A stretch of DNA of 64,000 nucleotides from Carpediemonas membranifera (taxonomy: Eukaryota; Fornicata). The stretch is from NCBI GenBank assembly GCA_019828565.1, contig JAHDYR010000064.1, forward strand, positions 620,001 through 684,000, in the 5' to 3' direction. The translations under genes were made by a program, and so were the position numbers. Below the pieces are notes generated by a model that made no database searches, was not told the DNA's origin, and worked only from the letters and a program-made list of their open reading frames with translations. Below are positions 1 through 9,821 of the stretch, piece by piece (positions within the stretch are counted from its first letter, which is position 1; every line of letters begins with the position of its first letter).

Positions 1-1313
1 ACGACGTCACGCCGTATGATATTCTGCGCGAGAAGATCGGACTCCTCGCGGGTTGAAGTGCCGCCCCGCTCGATCTCCAGCGAAACCGGCGGGATGGTGG
101 CCTCGGCCTTGGCCTTGATGTCGAAGTAGGAGACGGTCATCGTCATCGCAGTCCAGCGCTCGTCCGGCCCGAGCAGCGCTGGCACCTCTGCCGTGAAGGG
201 GATGTCGCGCCGCTCGCCGAGGGAGATGTCAGTAGGCAGGGTGAACTCGATGACCCCGGGCCCCGCTGTGACCTGGCCGCCGGTAAAGACGGATTCGGCA
301 GGCACTGTGACGCCGGGGGCGAGTGTCAGAGTGACCTTGGTGCGGTCCATGAAGGCGGAGACGAGGCCGCCGAGGATCTCGCCGAACACGTCCGCGACCT
401 GGGCGTTCGCTGTGATGGGGTAGTACATGCCCGCCGCCCCCTCGGCGATGGCCGACAGCATCGCCTGGTCGTGGCTTGACCCGAGCCCGATGGTGGTGAT
501 GCTCATGGGCTGGCCCGGCCGGTCCATCATCTCCAGAAGCATGCGGGTGTCGACGTTGGCCATGTCAACGCCGTCCGAGCCGCACACCAGCGGAGCTGAT
601 GGGAGCTGCATCTGCTGCTGCTGCTGCTGCTGCGGGGCCGGGTGGTGGTTCTTCTTCTTCTTCTTGCCGAGCAGCCCGCCGAAAAGTCCGCCTTTGGCGA
701 CCTTGCTGCCGGGCTGGACGTTGTTCCAGCTCGGTGCGGCAGCAATCCGGTCAATATGGGGCGCGGTGGCGTCGAACACGTGCTTGTCGCCAGAGAGCAG
801 CTGTTTGACCCGGCCACAGATGACGCTCGCCTCGGAGTCACCCTCATTGGCAAACCCGTCTGTCAGGAGCACGAGCGAGCCGACCGGGTTGGCGTTCACA
901 CGGTGGCGTAGGGTCACGATACCCTGGTACAGGGCTGGGGCGAGGGCCGTGCAGGACGTGGCGTTGATGCGGTTGTCGATGAGGGCGTTGATGCGGGCCT
1001 TGTCCTGAACCGCGCTGAGCTCGAAGACCGTCTCCACGTGCGAGCAGAATGAGATGATTGCGATCCTATCTTGGGGCCTCATCTCGGAAACGAGGAACTT
1101 GAGACTGAGGCGCAATAAGTCGATCCTCTCTCCACCCATAGAGCCGCTGACATCCACGACCGTAACGATGTCGATTGGCGGCCTGTCATCTTCTTCGTCG
1201 TACATCTGCGACTCAGGAACGACGATTGAGCCAAGAACGTTGATCTGCATCTTGTCCTGGTAGTTGATCGCACTATAGTCCGCGATGAGGGACGTTGTGG
1301 GAGTAACTGACAT
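1..1313 (-). CDS. von Willebrand factor A (vWA) domain protein, C-terminus beyond window
   Basis: The minus-strand frame opens at an ATG at 1313-1311 and stays open to the left edge, so at least 437 residues are coded and the stop is missing. A vWA fold starts near residue 50: a hydrophobic strand leads into VDVSGSMGG, a MIDAS metal site of the DxSxS type, followed by a long helix and a second strand (DRIAIISF). Further on come a predicted DGFANEGDSE strand/loop and GSSHD. Inserted in the domain near residues 215-235 are a run of five lysines and a run of seven glutamines (CAG repeats, 608-634). MIDAS vWA domains bind protein ligands through a divalent cation. No signal peptide is visible, so the protein is probably cytosolic. 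The ligand cannot be told. Confidence 0.8.
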   Translation of the reverse strand, partial: MSVTPTTSLIADYSAINYQDKMQINVLGSIVVPESQMYDEEDDRPPIDIVTVVDVSGSMGGERIDLLRLSLKFLVSEMRPQDRIAIISFCSHVETVFELSAVQDKARINALIDNRINATSCTALAPALYQGIVTLRHRVNANPVGSLVLLTDGFANEGDSEASVICGRVKQLLSGDKHVFDATAPHIDRIAAAPSWNNVQPGSKVAKGGLFGGLLGKKKKKNHHPAPQQQQQQQMQLPSAPLVCGSDGVDMANVDTRMLLEMMDRPGQPMSITTIGLGSSHDQAMLSAIAEGAAGMYYPITANAQVADVFGEILGGLVSAFMDRTKVTLTLAPGVTVPAESVFTGGQVTAGPGVIEFTLPTDISLGERRDIPFTAEVPALLGPDERWTAMTMTVSYFDIKAKAEATIPPVSLEIERGGTSTREESDLLAQNIIRRDV

Positions 1314-2153
1314 TTGCTGGCTGATTATGTTGTATCTTCTTGTGAGCGCCACGCAGGATACGACAACGCCGCAAATAGCTGTGTTTATACTGCGCAACAC
1401 TGCCCTGTCTCCCTCCTACTCACGTCTTAAGTCGGTAGGGAGATCGTCTTCTCCAGGGCTTCCACAAAGCGTCTTCTTCGTGGACGTCAGTCCAGCTGCA
1501 AACATCACAATCGCTCACACGTCGTCTCATCGCCACCCCCATTCGCCTGAAAGTCTTCTACGGGAGCTCGGGATTCACCAAGCCTGCTGGTATGTTCATT
1601 CCTTGCGCGCCATATCGAAAGTTCGCGAGAGAGATAGTACCCCTTCTCAAGAGGTATAACATTGTCGTCGATCATAACATGGTTAACGAGGATCGCACCA
1701 CCGTCGTCTGCCCTCACTGCCACGCCCCCTACAAGCGAGTTCGTCCGCGTGATGACCAGCACGTTCACCCACATCGTGTGATGCTCTGCGAAAAAACCAC
1801 AGTGCCGTGGTGCTCAGTGGCGCGCAACAGTTCCTGATGCTCTGAATGTTGAACATCGGGACAAGAGTGCTGCAGAGAACATCCTGTGGCGTTCTCTTGC
1901 CACGGAAGATGAGCTCAGTGGCTCTCCGTTCAGTCGCACATCGATCCCACGCCTTCCAACATCATTCCAGTATCATCAATTGGCTAACCGCCACCATTCG
2001 TCTGCTGACGGATGATATTGTACAGTTTGGTCACTTTGATCGTTCCTTTCAGGCCCTGTCTGGAGGTTCGAACAAGTTTATGTTTATACTGCGCAACACC
2101 GCAAATAGCTATGGCAAGTCAACACTAATTTACCCGCGCCGACAAGGTTGCGG
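1314..2153. other. intergenic region with a repeated 19-mer
   Basis: No convincing gene is seen in these 840 bases; open frames on both strands are short (at most about 200 codons) and lack recognisable domains. The 19-mer TGTTTATACTGCGCAACAC occurs at 1382-1400 and again at 2081-2099. Each copy also adjoins a CGCAAATAGCT block, before the first copy and after the second, as if two remnants of a permuted repeat. The interval lies between two genes that are both on the minus strand, so it should hold the promoter of the vWA gene and the 3' end of the NlpC/P60 gene. Confidence 0.4.
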
Positions 2154-2930
2154 TTACTCGTCGTCCTCGTATGACCCGCCGACCTCCGCATCCATGCTCT
2201 CCTGCATCGTGAGCTCGCCCTCAAGTTCCATGAAGATCGACCTGCGAAGATGCTTCGTATCCTTGCTCCACAGGTCCGTTACGGCCCAGCTGTGGTCAGG
2301 GCAATGGGACACGCACCGGCCGCACAACCAGGGGTCGATGCTTTTGAACCAGATCCGGTCGCAGCGCCAAGAGGTCGACATAAACTCGAACGAGTCGAAC
2401 ACAGTCACAGTCTTCTTGTGCCACCGCGAACCGATGCACCTCTTCGAGTCGGCGTCGGCCGGGTCACCGAGGTAGACCTCTATGTGGACGATGTTGTGCT
2501 TCTGCCTCTTCATGTTCTCCTTGACGTAGGTGCCCTCGTAGAAAATCAGGTCGCCGGGCTTGAGGTCACGGTGGCTGTCTGCCGCATCCGGGAGTGTGTC
2601 GAACATGTAGGCCTGGTTCCAGCGGCCGATGGTGAAGCCGAAGTCCTCGGCCAGGTCGTCCATGGCCTTCCGGACGAGCCCGCAACAGTCCAGAAACAGC
2701 GGGGCGTCATAAAACGGAGAATCTGGGCCGTGGAAGCGCTTAGCGTACGGTACACCCTGATATTTCATGAGCTGATCAACGAACTTGTGGCGCAGGGCAT
2801 CCTTCTGCTCTTCAGACCTGATTGGGCCTTCTGCGTTGTTTTCGCCATAGCGCAACTTAAACTCGGTCTTTTTCTTCGCTTGGAACTTCTTGAATGCGTC
2901 CTGAAGCGATACCTGTTCACTTTGAGGCAT
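2154..2930 (-). CDS. NlpC/P60-like (papain-fold) cysteine hydrolase domain protein
   Basis: The 258-residue protein starts at the first ATG in frame (2930); upstream codons in frame have no ATG. It has a charged N-terminus, then a core with LDCCGLVRKAMDDL, matching the nucleophile motif D-C-x-G-L-V of NlpC/P60 enzymes, GDLIFYEG, and HNIVHIEVYLGD, where a His follows at the spacing expected for the catalytic base. Family knowledge: these are papain-like hydrolases or transferases that cut amide or ester bonds. The end (residues about 175-258) has a Cys/His cluster (WLCGRCVSHCPDHSW) and an acidic tail. No signal peptide is present, which argues against an extracellular cell-wall enzyme. Substrate unknown. 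Confidence 0.6.
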   Translation of the reverse strand: MPQSEQVSLQDAFKKFQAKKKTEFKLRYGENNAEGPIRSEEQKDALRHKFVDQLMKYQGVPYAKRFHGPDSPFYDAPLFLDCCGLVRKAMDDLAEDFGFTIGRWNQAYMFDTLPDAADSHRDLKPGDLIFYEGTYVKENMKRQKHNIVHIEVYLGDPADADSKRCIGSRWHKKTVTVFDSFEFMSTSWRCDRIWFKSIDPWLCGRCVSHCPDHSWAVTDLWSKDTKHLRRSIFMELEGELTMQESMDAEVGGSYEDDE

Positions 2931-3185
2931 TTCGGCAGAATTTGGGTGGTTTTTGGTATTGCTCGAGTCGAACAACGGGACCAGACCTCACTGCATTACA
3001 GGGGACCTCCCGCCCCATGCCCCCATGCAGTGAATGGGATGGTGATGAATACTGACGAACCCGACCAATGCTCAGTCGTCCCTGGACACAGGGGTCGGGT
3101 GGGCTGGTCATGCACCCTAACTGCGATCACAGCAAGCGATCTGGACCTTGCACTGACGCTCAATCTCGTTTGGGCAAAACTGCCC

Positions 3186-4646
3186 ATGCGTTCGACAACG
3201 ATGGCAGTGAACTCGCATATTCACGCCCTCCAGGTTCTCCCCGTTGTATTACTAACTACCTTTGTGTGCATTATTGCTCATAAGGGATTCATTTTATCCG
3301 CTTACCTGCTTGTTGCTGCTGTGCTCTTCCTCGTCATCCCCTACCGCGTTGTCTTCTTCCTTGGCGACTTCAAATACCGTAAGACGTTCACACACAGTGC
3401 GTATGTGGTCCTTCTATTGCCAATTGTCGTGGTGGCGTCTCCCCTTCCACCACCAGCCACCGTCGCTGCAGCCCTCTTCCCGGTGTCCGCCGCCGTCTAC
3501 ATCTTCGCGCGGAACACGTTGCAGCTCAATGACCTGGCCTGTTGTATCATTCAGCTCGCTCTCCTGCCCCTGCTCGCCGCCGTCCCCGCCCCCTTTGGGT
3601 CTCTCTCGACCATGGCTCAGAATGCCGGTATCCTCGCCGCATACTACGGCATCACCGTATCCTTGCTGTCCGCGTTTCCGGGTGTGTTCAATCTTGGCGA
3701 GGCGCTGCTGTGCGCTTCCTTACTCGGCTTCGGAGTGCATCAATCGGCCATCATCGGCCCATCAACACTAGCTCCCACCGCCATCATCGCAACGGTCATT
3801 GTCTCCGTCGTATTCTCCCTGGTCCCAGTCCGTGGCATGACCCGCATTGCCGTGTGCGCGGCGGCGTGGGGCGTGAGTGTCGCCCTCATGCTGCCGTCCG
3901 TCCCCCGGTTCTCCCCTGCGGCCCTGGCCTGCACCGCATACATGGCGGTCGTCATGGTGGCCGGCGTCCACGCCATCTACCGGCTGCCACTGTCCAACAC
4001 GCACGCCAGGAAGGCCTTCCACGCCCTGTACGCACTGATCGTGGCCCCCGTCATCGTCGTTGCCCCGGACTTCGCCGCATACGCTATCACCGCGGCCCTG
4101 AATGTATTCCTCTTCATCGCCATGGCGCACCCGGCCATCTCGGTGCCCGGGCTGGCCCGCTTCGCCGACGCCAAGGACGCCGTCGCCCCCGTGAGCCCGG
4201 TCTTCCTCCTCGCCGCGCCCCTCGCGCCCCTGCTCACCGGTTTCGGGCCTGTGGCGTCATGTTCCGCGGCCATGGCGGTGTGGGTTGGGGACAGCTTGGC
4301 CGCCATTGTCGGGAGCCGTGGCAGACGCCTGGCCGTCGCCCCCGCCCCCGTCTCGGTCCTGACCGACCCAGCCAGTCCCGTCAGCAGACGCCGGCAGCCT
4401 ACCGGCAAGCACTGGGAGGGTGTCTGGGCGATGACGGGAGGGCTGGCGGCCGTGTGGGTGGCCCTGGCGCTGCCCCTCGCCCGTGGCCTGACGATCGACC
4501 GCGCTGTCCTCTTCATCATGGCCAATATTATCGGGGCAGCGGTATGCGCTCTTGGTGAACTTGTGACAGACGCGAATGACAACCTGACGCTGCCTCTGGC
4601 TGGCGTGGCCACGATCGCCGTCATCAGCCACACTGTGCCGCTATAG
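3186..4646 (+). CDS. dolichol kinase-like polytopic membrane protein
   Basis: About 486 residues from the ATG at 3186 (a second ATG at 3201 is as likely). The frame is open far upstream to 2250, but that part is antisense to the neighbour and is not believed. The protein is nearly all hydrophobic, with a dozen or more membrane segments. Marks of the dolichol kinase/CTP-transferase family in the C-terminal half are ARKAFHALYAL (the RKxxH motif), VGDSLAAIVGSRGRR (GD...AA..G), KHWEGVWAM (the K-x-x-E-G motif) and ALGELVTDANDNLTLPL (E..T...DN...P). Dolichol kinase uses CTP to make dolichyl phosphate for N-glycosylation in the ER membrane. A related phytol kinase or cytidylyltransferase is less likely because of the CTP-site spacing. 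Confidence 0.72.
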   Translation: MRSTTMAVNSHIHALQVLPVVLLTTFVCIIAHKGFILSAYLLVAAVLFLVIPYRVVFFLGDFKYRKTFTHSAYVVLLLPIVVVASPLPPPATVAAALFPVSAAVYIFARNTLQLNDLACCIIQLALLPLLAAVPAPFGSLSTMAQNAGILAAYYGITVSLLSAFPGVFNLGEALLCASLLGFGVHQSAIIGPSTLAPTAIIATVIVSVVFSLVPVRGMTRIAVCAAAWGVSVALMLPSVPRFSPAALACTAYMAVVMVAGVHAIYRLPLSNTHARKAFHALYALIVAPVIVVAPDFAAYAITAALNVFLFIAMAHPAISVPGLARFADAKDAVAPVSPVFLLAAPLAPLLTGFGPVASCSAAMAVWVGDSLAAIVGSRGRRLAVAPAPVSVLTDPASPVSRRRQPTGKHWEGVWAMTGGLAAVWVALALPLARGLTIDRAVLFIMANIIGAAVCALGELVTDANDNLTLPLAGVATIAVISHTVPL

Positions 4647-4782
4647 GGCCTGCCCTTGTCCGCTATTAAAACCCTGCGCTCTCTCAACTGGACGCGACCG
4701 GCCTCTGTGTTTACGGATTCAATACCACACCCTGTCGGCCAAGGATTGGAGTCAAGAGGGCGCCTTCGATTACCATTACCAT

Positions 4783-6351
4783 TTACAGGAAGAACGTCAG
4801 CGGGATAGACACAAGCAGGGGCGCCATGCCCAGGACGTACGGCACCCGGTACGACCCGGTCAGCCCCACGGCCATGGTCCCACTAACGGTGCACAGCATC
4901 TGGGGCAGCGTCTCGGCCGAGAAGACCAGGGTGTTCACGAGGCCGGCGTCGCTGATGTGGGTGTAATGGGCCGCCCGGCTGAACACAAAGTTCGTGGCTG
5001 CGCCGAAACCCGAGCCCATGAGCAACTGCGCGGCGACGAAGACATAAATATTGGGGGCGAACGCGTTCATCGCCAACCCGATGAACATCACGACGTTGAA
5101 CCCCGCGCCGAGCAGGAGCGGCCGGATCTTGGCGACGCGCTTCAGCCTTCCCATGACGGCGTCTAGAATGAGCCACGTGGCGACTGCGGTCAGGGTCCCG
5201 ATCGAGATGATCGAGTCAGAGGTGCCTGCGAACCCAGCGCCCTGTTCGTACTGCTCGTATGCAGTGCTACCCTTGGGGGCGTGGGGGTCGCCCTGGAAGA
5301 GGATGTAGCCGAGGAACTGGGGGTTGAACGTCCACGGCACCCACGCCGAGTAGAACACCAGCATGCACCACACCAGCACACCCACCACCTGGCCCCACGA
5401 CGTCCGCGTTCTGTGGGCAGGCGGCTTGGCGACCCCTTCGACCTCCTCGACGGGGCCCGTCACCGGCAGCAGAGGCACATCCTTGGGCCGCTCGGCCGCA
5501 GTCGACTTGGCGTCCTTGTCGCGGCAGGCTCGGGCCTCTGCCTTTGAGAGGAACAGCGGGAGAGACGTCACGAGGAAGATGGCGACGCCGATAGGGTAGT
5601 AGACGTTCATGGTGGGGCCGACGGGGAGGTATTCGCCAACCTGGAAGGACGTCGCCTGGAAGCCGAGGATCATCGACCCGCCGATGACGGCGGTCATGAG
5701 GACGTGCGAGACCTCCTCCAGCCGCTCATCGGCGACGGTGGATATCATGGCTCGGACGAAAGACTCGATGGTCTTGTTCGTGAAGTCAATGAGCGTATTC
5801 AGCACCAGCTGTGAGACCAGGATGAATCGATCGGGCAGCTGTGGGAACATCGTGCCGGAGGTCAGCGGGACACAGAGCGTGGCCAGGCAGCAGACAAGGA
5901 TGGTCACCGTCAGGATGAGGCGGCGGGAGCCGTACCCGTAACGGATGGCCCGGGGCATCACGCGGTCGCTAGCCCACCCCGCAATGGGGATGACGATGAC
6001 CGAGATGATGGGGGATAGCTGGAAGGGCAGCGTGCTGAGCTCGCCGGACGCCCCGTGCTCGAGCAGGGTTGAGGTGGTCCATGCATAGACACCGGACCAC
6101 GCCAGCTCCATGCCGGCGATGGCGGTAATGAGCAGGCAAATCGTGATGGCGTTCTTACCTGGATAACCGATGGAGCGGAAATAACCGCCGAATGCGAGTA
6201 ATCGGCGGGAATGTAACAAACCAAGTGGGGAGGTGAAGAAGGACAGGAATGTGGTCTTAAGCTGATGTTTTTGAACTTCGGAGGGCATAGGAGCCGTGGA
6301 TTTGTTGAGATTGGGTTGTTCGATTTCTTGATCATTCAAGGGACTATACAT
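4783..6351 (-). CDS. MFS transporter, SLC45/sucrose-proton symporter-like (GPH type)
   Basis: 522 residues from the ATG at 6351. A soluble N-terminus of about 70 residues is followed by roughly twelve membrane segments. The first, with the form G-x-E-L-x-W-S (AGMELAWSGVYAW), and the following PIAGWASDRVMPRAIRYGYG loop (the G-x-x-S-D-R signature between TM2 and TM3) are typical of plant SUT and animal SLC45 carriers, which co-transport disaccharides with protons. A long charged cytoplasmic loop of about 60 residues divides the two halves. A sugar cargo is inferred from the family only. It converges on the dolichol kinase gene, with 136 bases between the two stops. Confidence 0.65.
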   Translation of the reverse strand: MYSPLNDQEIEQPNLNKSTAPMPSEVQKHQLKTTFLSFFTSPLGLLHSRRLLAFGGYFRSIGYPGKNAITICLLITAIAGMELAWSGVYAWTTSTLLEHGASGELSTLPFQLSPIISVIVIPIAGWASDRVMPRAIRYGYGSRRLILTVTILVCCLATLCVPLTSGTMFPQLPDRFILVSQLVLNTLIDFTNKTIESFVRAMISTVADERLEEVSHVLMTAVIGGSMILGFQATSFQVGEYLPVGPTMNVYYPIGVAIFLVTSLPLFLSKAEARACRDKDAKSTAAERPKDVPLLPVTGPVEEVEGVAKPPAHRTRTSWGQVVGVLVWCMLVFYSAWVPWTFNPQFLGYILFQGDPHAPKGSTAYEQYEQGAGFAGTSDSIISIGTLTAVATWLILDAVMGRLKRVAKIRPLLLGAGFNVVMFIGLAMNAFAPNIYVFVAAQLLMGSGFGAATNFVFSRAAHYTHISDAGLVNTLVFSAETLPQMLCTVSGTMAVGLTGSYRVPYVLGMAPLLVSIPLTFFL

Positions 6352-6626
6352 TTGTAGCGGTCTCTAAGGCTGCTCGAAATGGTTCTAGATACGTGGAGAT
6401 GCGAGCTACACGTCTGCGCGAACTTTGTGGTATTGACTCCATCGACTCGAGCTGATTCCCTCAAGATCGGCTGCCCGCCAATGCCATTTTCAAATGCAGA
6501 GGACTGTTCATCCCAAATATATCCCTTTTGGTTTTTGTTTGGCGTCCGCCCGGCGTCTGAACTCGGTGCAGTTTTTGGCTTTTTGAAAACGAGTCAGTAT
6601 ATGGCCAAAACCGGTGAAAATTTACA

Positions 6627-8063
6627 TTACGCTTGTTCCAATGCCGGGATAGATTGAACAATGCCATGGCTGGTCCCGTTCCACGCTTGGCCGGACGCCC
6701 CGGTCACGGTGACGCCCCCCTTCCCCCGGGCGGCTGTGACCCGGTCTCCGACAGCCCACGACACCGCTGAGCCTTGGCACTCATGCGCCCCCAGCGTGAC
6801 ACCGCCCATCGTCAGGCAGACCACGCGGTCCTGGTCACTGACGATGGCGTCGACGGGGTGGGGGAGCGGCAGGGCCACGGGGGCCACGACAACCTCGCCG
6901 ATCTCAAACCCCGCCAGCGCTCGGCAAACAGGGCTCGCCCGGCCCGCGAATAGCACGCGTCCTGCAGAGAGCAGCATGATCCCTCGACCCAGGAGTGCCA
7001 CAGCGTCGACTGGCGTCGGGATGCGGCTAAACCCGACGACGGGACGGGTATGGCCCAGCCCTAGGGCACCGAAGCTGTTGTCGCCTGCGACGAAAGCGGC
7101 CCGGCCCGGTGTGAGGAGGGCGACGGCGTGCTTCGACGAGACAACGTTGCATGGACGGAGACGGAGGGGGAGGAGCAGCCACGACGGCACCGTCAGGAAG
7201 CGGCGGAATCCGAGGCGGCCATGCTGGTTTGACCCCGCGACGAGAACACCCGCCAGAGTTACCAGCACCGTCTCCCGATGGCCGATGAAGGCGTCCACGA
7301 CCAGCGCCCGCTGCTGCCACGGGCCGAGGCTGTCGAGGGTGTTCTCCGCCTCCGGCGCGTCTGTGAAGACGAGGGGGCCCGGTGGGGTCGGGCCGCCGTG
7401 CCCCAGGCCCAGGGCAAACCACCCGTTCGCACCCCACCCCCATGGCCCGGCTGCCGTCACGGCCAGCGTTGTTCCGAAGCCATGGTACAGCTTGTGGACG
7501 GGGGGCACCGGGACCCGGGAGCGGCCCTGGAACAGCCGGCCCGAGTAGCAGCGGAGGTCGGCGGGAACAGCGCTGCCGGGCATCACGAAAACGGGCAGGG
7601 CACCATCGAGAGCAGCGGTGGCTGTGAAGAGTGTCTTGCGGCACAGGAACCACAGCGCCGCGGGGCGGGGGCTGTCTATGGGGCTAGCACCGGCAGTGAG
7701 GAAACAAGCCCAGATCGTGCCTTGGAGCAGCGTGTGCAGGGCATCTGGGAGTTCCTCGCCCTCTGCCAGCTCGACGTTCATCGACAGCGTGGGGCCGTCT
7801 ATGAGGATGGAGCGGGCCCGGTCAATGAGGACACGGGCGCTGGCGCAGAGGGGCAGAGGGCGCGTGAGTATCGCAAGGAGGCTGCGAATGTCGCCATACT
7901 CTTCGATACCGCTCCCATCGCCGATGGCAACGCCAAAGTGACGGGAATACGCCACTGCGAGCAGTGAGGGGATATTGCCAGAGATATGATCGGTAACAGA
8001 AACTGCAAGTCGATAGGCCGATATCATCACATCACGAGTGATTTGTTGCGTTTCCTCGGCCAT
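6627..8063 (-). CDS. RCC1-like repeat protein
   Basis: 478 residues starting at the ATG at 8063 (two codons inside a longer TTG-initiated frame). The N-terminal 170 residues are alpha-helical and unassigned. From about residue 190 there are degenerate RCC1 blades with the usual spacing: WGWGANGWFALGLG, VLVAGSNQHGRLGF, AAFVAGDNSFGALGLG and VLFAGRASPVCRAL, each followed by a variable loop and a core strand such as VVSSKHAVALL. RCC1 repeats form a beta-propeller used in Ran exchange or in unrelated scaffolding. The strongly divergent blades give no sign of a Ran-GEF, so a scaffold role is more likely. It overlaps no neighbour. Confidence 0.62.
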   Translation of the reverse strand: MAEETQQITRDVMISAYRLAVSVTDHISGNIPSLLAVAYSRHFGVAIGDGSGIEEYGDIRSLLAILTRPLPLCASARVLIDRARSILIDGPTLSMNVELAEGEELPDALHTLLQGTIWACFLTAGASPIDSPRPAALWFLCRKTLFTATAALDGALPVFVMPGSAVPADLRCYSGRLFQGRSRVPVPPVHKLYHGFGTTLAVTAAGPWGWGANGWFALGLGHGGPTPPGPLVFTDAPEAENTLDSLGPWQQRALVVDAFIGHRETVLVTLAGVLVAGSNQHGRLGFRRFLTVPSWLLLPLRLRPCNVVSSKHAVALLTPGRAAFVAGDNSFGALGLGHTRPVVGFSRIPTPVDAVALLGRGIMLLSAGRVLFAGRASPVCRALAGFEIGEVVVAPVALPLPHPVDAIVSDQDRVVCLTMGGVTLGAHECQGSAVSWAVGDRVTAARGKGGVTVTGASGQAWNGTSHGIVQSIPALEQA

Positions 8064-8622
8064 TTCCAAGTCTGTCGGTCCTCACGTTCGTAAAGTTTGC
8101 AATGCGGCAATGCGAAGGAACGGAAGCTGGCTTCCTCGGCAAAAGCTCAGTCCTCTCAGTAATTTTACTCATGTACCGAAAGAAAAAGGCTTGATGTTGG
8201 TTACAAATTGAGTATTGCACGTTCATGCGCCAGGACGTCATCGATAGTGTCCCGAAATGAGTCGCGTGCTGCTATTATAGACTTCAATTACGGGCGAGAA
8301 GAAATCATTACTGCAACTGCCAGCTGGAGAGTCATTATAGTGTTGTAGTGTTGTGATTCCAACTTCGACACATGGGTGTCGTCGAGTCGATTTCCACAAA
8401 ACCATTTACACCTATACATACCTCTCAATGTACCGGTCCACACCGGTCCAAGTCTGTCCAACACCGGCCAGCCTATAGGCCGGGGGCGGAGCTGCCACTA
8501 ACGCTGGCAAAACGACGATAAGCTTCGTAGTTGCCCCTGTTGATGGCAATCGAGTCAATTCTGACAAAGTGAGGCCGATGCAAGGGATGAATGTGCGACG
8601 ATATTTATGTCCAGCCGGCCCA
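8064..8622. other. intergenic region
   Basis: About 560 bases with no gene seen, between two minus-strand genes. It contains repeated ACCGGTCCA units around 8432-8450 and a short perfect hairpin CCGGCC-AGCCTATA-GGCCGG near 8466-8485. These lie just downstream of the MRH-protein stop and could affect its 3' end, but this is only a guess. Confidence 0.35.
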
Positions 8623-9762
8623 TCACTTCTCCACACACACCACCCGCCGCCCCTCCGTCTGGGGCGTCTGCATCCCAGGTATGGCGCAGACCGCGCGGGT
8701 CAGGAGGACCAGGCGGTACTGCCCGGGGCGCTCCTCAGACACACGGGTGATGACGTCGATGGGGCCGCAGAGAACGTCCACGAGTGTCCCGCGGGGGTCG
8801 CCATTCGAAAGGTTATCGCCATCGGGCAGGGTGAGTGTGATCACGGGCGCCGTGCCAGCCCCATAGTCGTCCATGACGGCCTTGACGCCGACGTCGGGGC
8901 CCATGTCAGCCACTGGTCTCGGCCCGCTCGTCTCTGGGTCGGCGGGGTGGTCCTCTGGCGCGGCGGGCTCATCCACGGGGGCTTCGCTGAGGATGCCGTC
9001 CCTGGTGACTGCGGCCGTCCTGTCGCTGAAGGTCTGGATGTAGTCGTCCATCTCTTCCGAGCTCAGGGCCGACAGCGCCCCGAAGTCCGCCGGGGAGAGC
9101 GGCAGCATCAGCTCGGTCTGCCCCCTGCGGACACTGACCAGGAATGTATACGCATCAACGGGGCTGGCCGTGAAGGCATCGAGCAGGACGAGCTGCGCCA
9201 TGCTCTCGGCGGGGAGAGAGTCGTCATCCACCTCACGGAGGCCATGCTGCAGAATCTCCCGGCTCTGCTCCTCCCCGGCAACGTGCTCTGCATGTGTACG
9301 CCCGTCTGTGTAACGCCGCCCGCACACGAAGAGCTTCTGGTCCGTCGTGCGGGATGTCTGCGTGACGTAAAGCATATCGGGCCGAATACAGAAGAGGTAT
9401 GAGTACTTCTTGAGCGCCATCTCCGCGACGCACCGGCCGTCGAGCTCCGAGTGGAGGACGGCGATAGCTAACGCCTCGGCGTCGTCGGGAAGCGGCAACT
9501 GGGAAGTCAATTCGCCTTCAGTGGTGTTTGAGCGCGTATACTGATCATCTTTGGGGATGTAGCAGTCATAATTCTTCCCGTAGGCGTCTGCAATTTCGTA
9601 AATATCAAACTGATCCCCATTCGCCTCAACAAAGGGTGGAAGAGACGTCACAAAACGAATACTATTGCTATAGTCCAAACTATGGGCGATGCAGATGCTG
9701 ACAAGAATCAGTATCAAGAGCGCGCGTCCTATCATGTCGTCTGTGGCAAGACTGCGCGGCAT
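8623..9762 (-). CDS. MRH-domain secretory-pathway protein (OS-9-like lectin)
   Basis: 379 residues from the ATG at 9762. A second ATG at 9735 gives a cleaner signal peptide (MIGRALLILILVSICIA) and is probably the real start. The mature part begins with a region like OS-9 (CYIPKDDQYTRSNT, DGRCVAEM, YSYLFCIRPDMLYVTQ), a Cys-paired mannose-6-phosphate-receptor-homology (MRH) domain. Its second half is LVDVLCGPIDVITRVSEE, followed by a YRLVLLTRAVCAIP strand and a final VVCVE. OS-9/Yos9 lectins read trimmed N-glycans and hand misfolded proteins to ER-associated degradation. About 170 acidic residues separate the halves. No HDEL-type tail is present. A glucosidase II beta-type MRH protein is the alternative. 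Confidence 0.55.
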   Translation of the reverse strand: MPRSLATDDMIGRALLILILVSICIAHSLDYSNSIRFVTSLPPFVEANGDQFDIYEIADAYGKNYDCYIPKDDQYTRSNTTEGELTSQLPLPDDAEALAIAVLHSELDGRCVAEMALKKYSYLFCIRPDMLYVTQTSRTTDQKLFVCGRRYTDGRTHAEHVAGEEQSREILQHGLREVDDDSLPAESMAQLVLLDAFTASPVDAYTFLVSVRRGQTELMLPLSPADFGALSALSSEEMDDYIQTFSDRTAAVTRDGILSEAPVDEPAAPEDHPADPETSGPRPVADMGPDVGVKAVMDDYGAGTAPVITLTLPDGDNLSNGDPRGTLVDVLCGPIDVITRVSEERPGQYRLVLLTRAVCAIPGMQTPQTEGRRVVCVEK

Positions 9763-9821
9763 TCAAGCTATCAGTTCAACCGCGGCCATTGGTCGGTGAG
9801 TGTTCACAAGCTAACAGTCTT

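Noticed and set aside
427-1008. Plus-strand 193-codon ORF over the vWA gene
   Set aside because: It is the antisense shadow of a frame carrying a clear MIDAS motif; it contains poly-Cys and poly-Phe from the CAG and AAG runs.
2250-3185. N-terminal extension of the dolichol-kinase frame by 312 codons
   Set aside because: It is the antisense of the NlpC/P60 gene and not protein-like; the membrane protein begins at 3186 or 3201.
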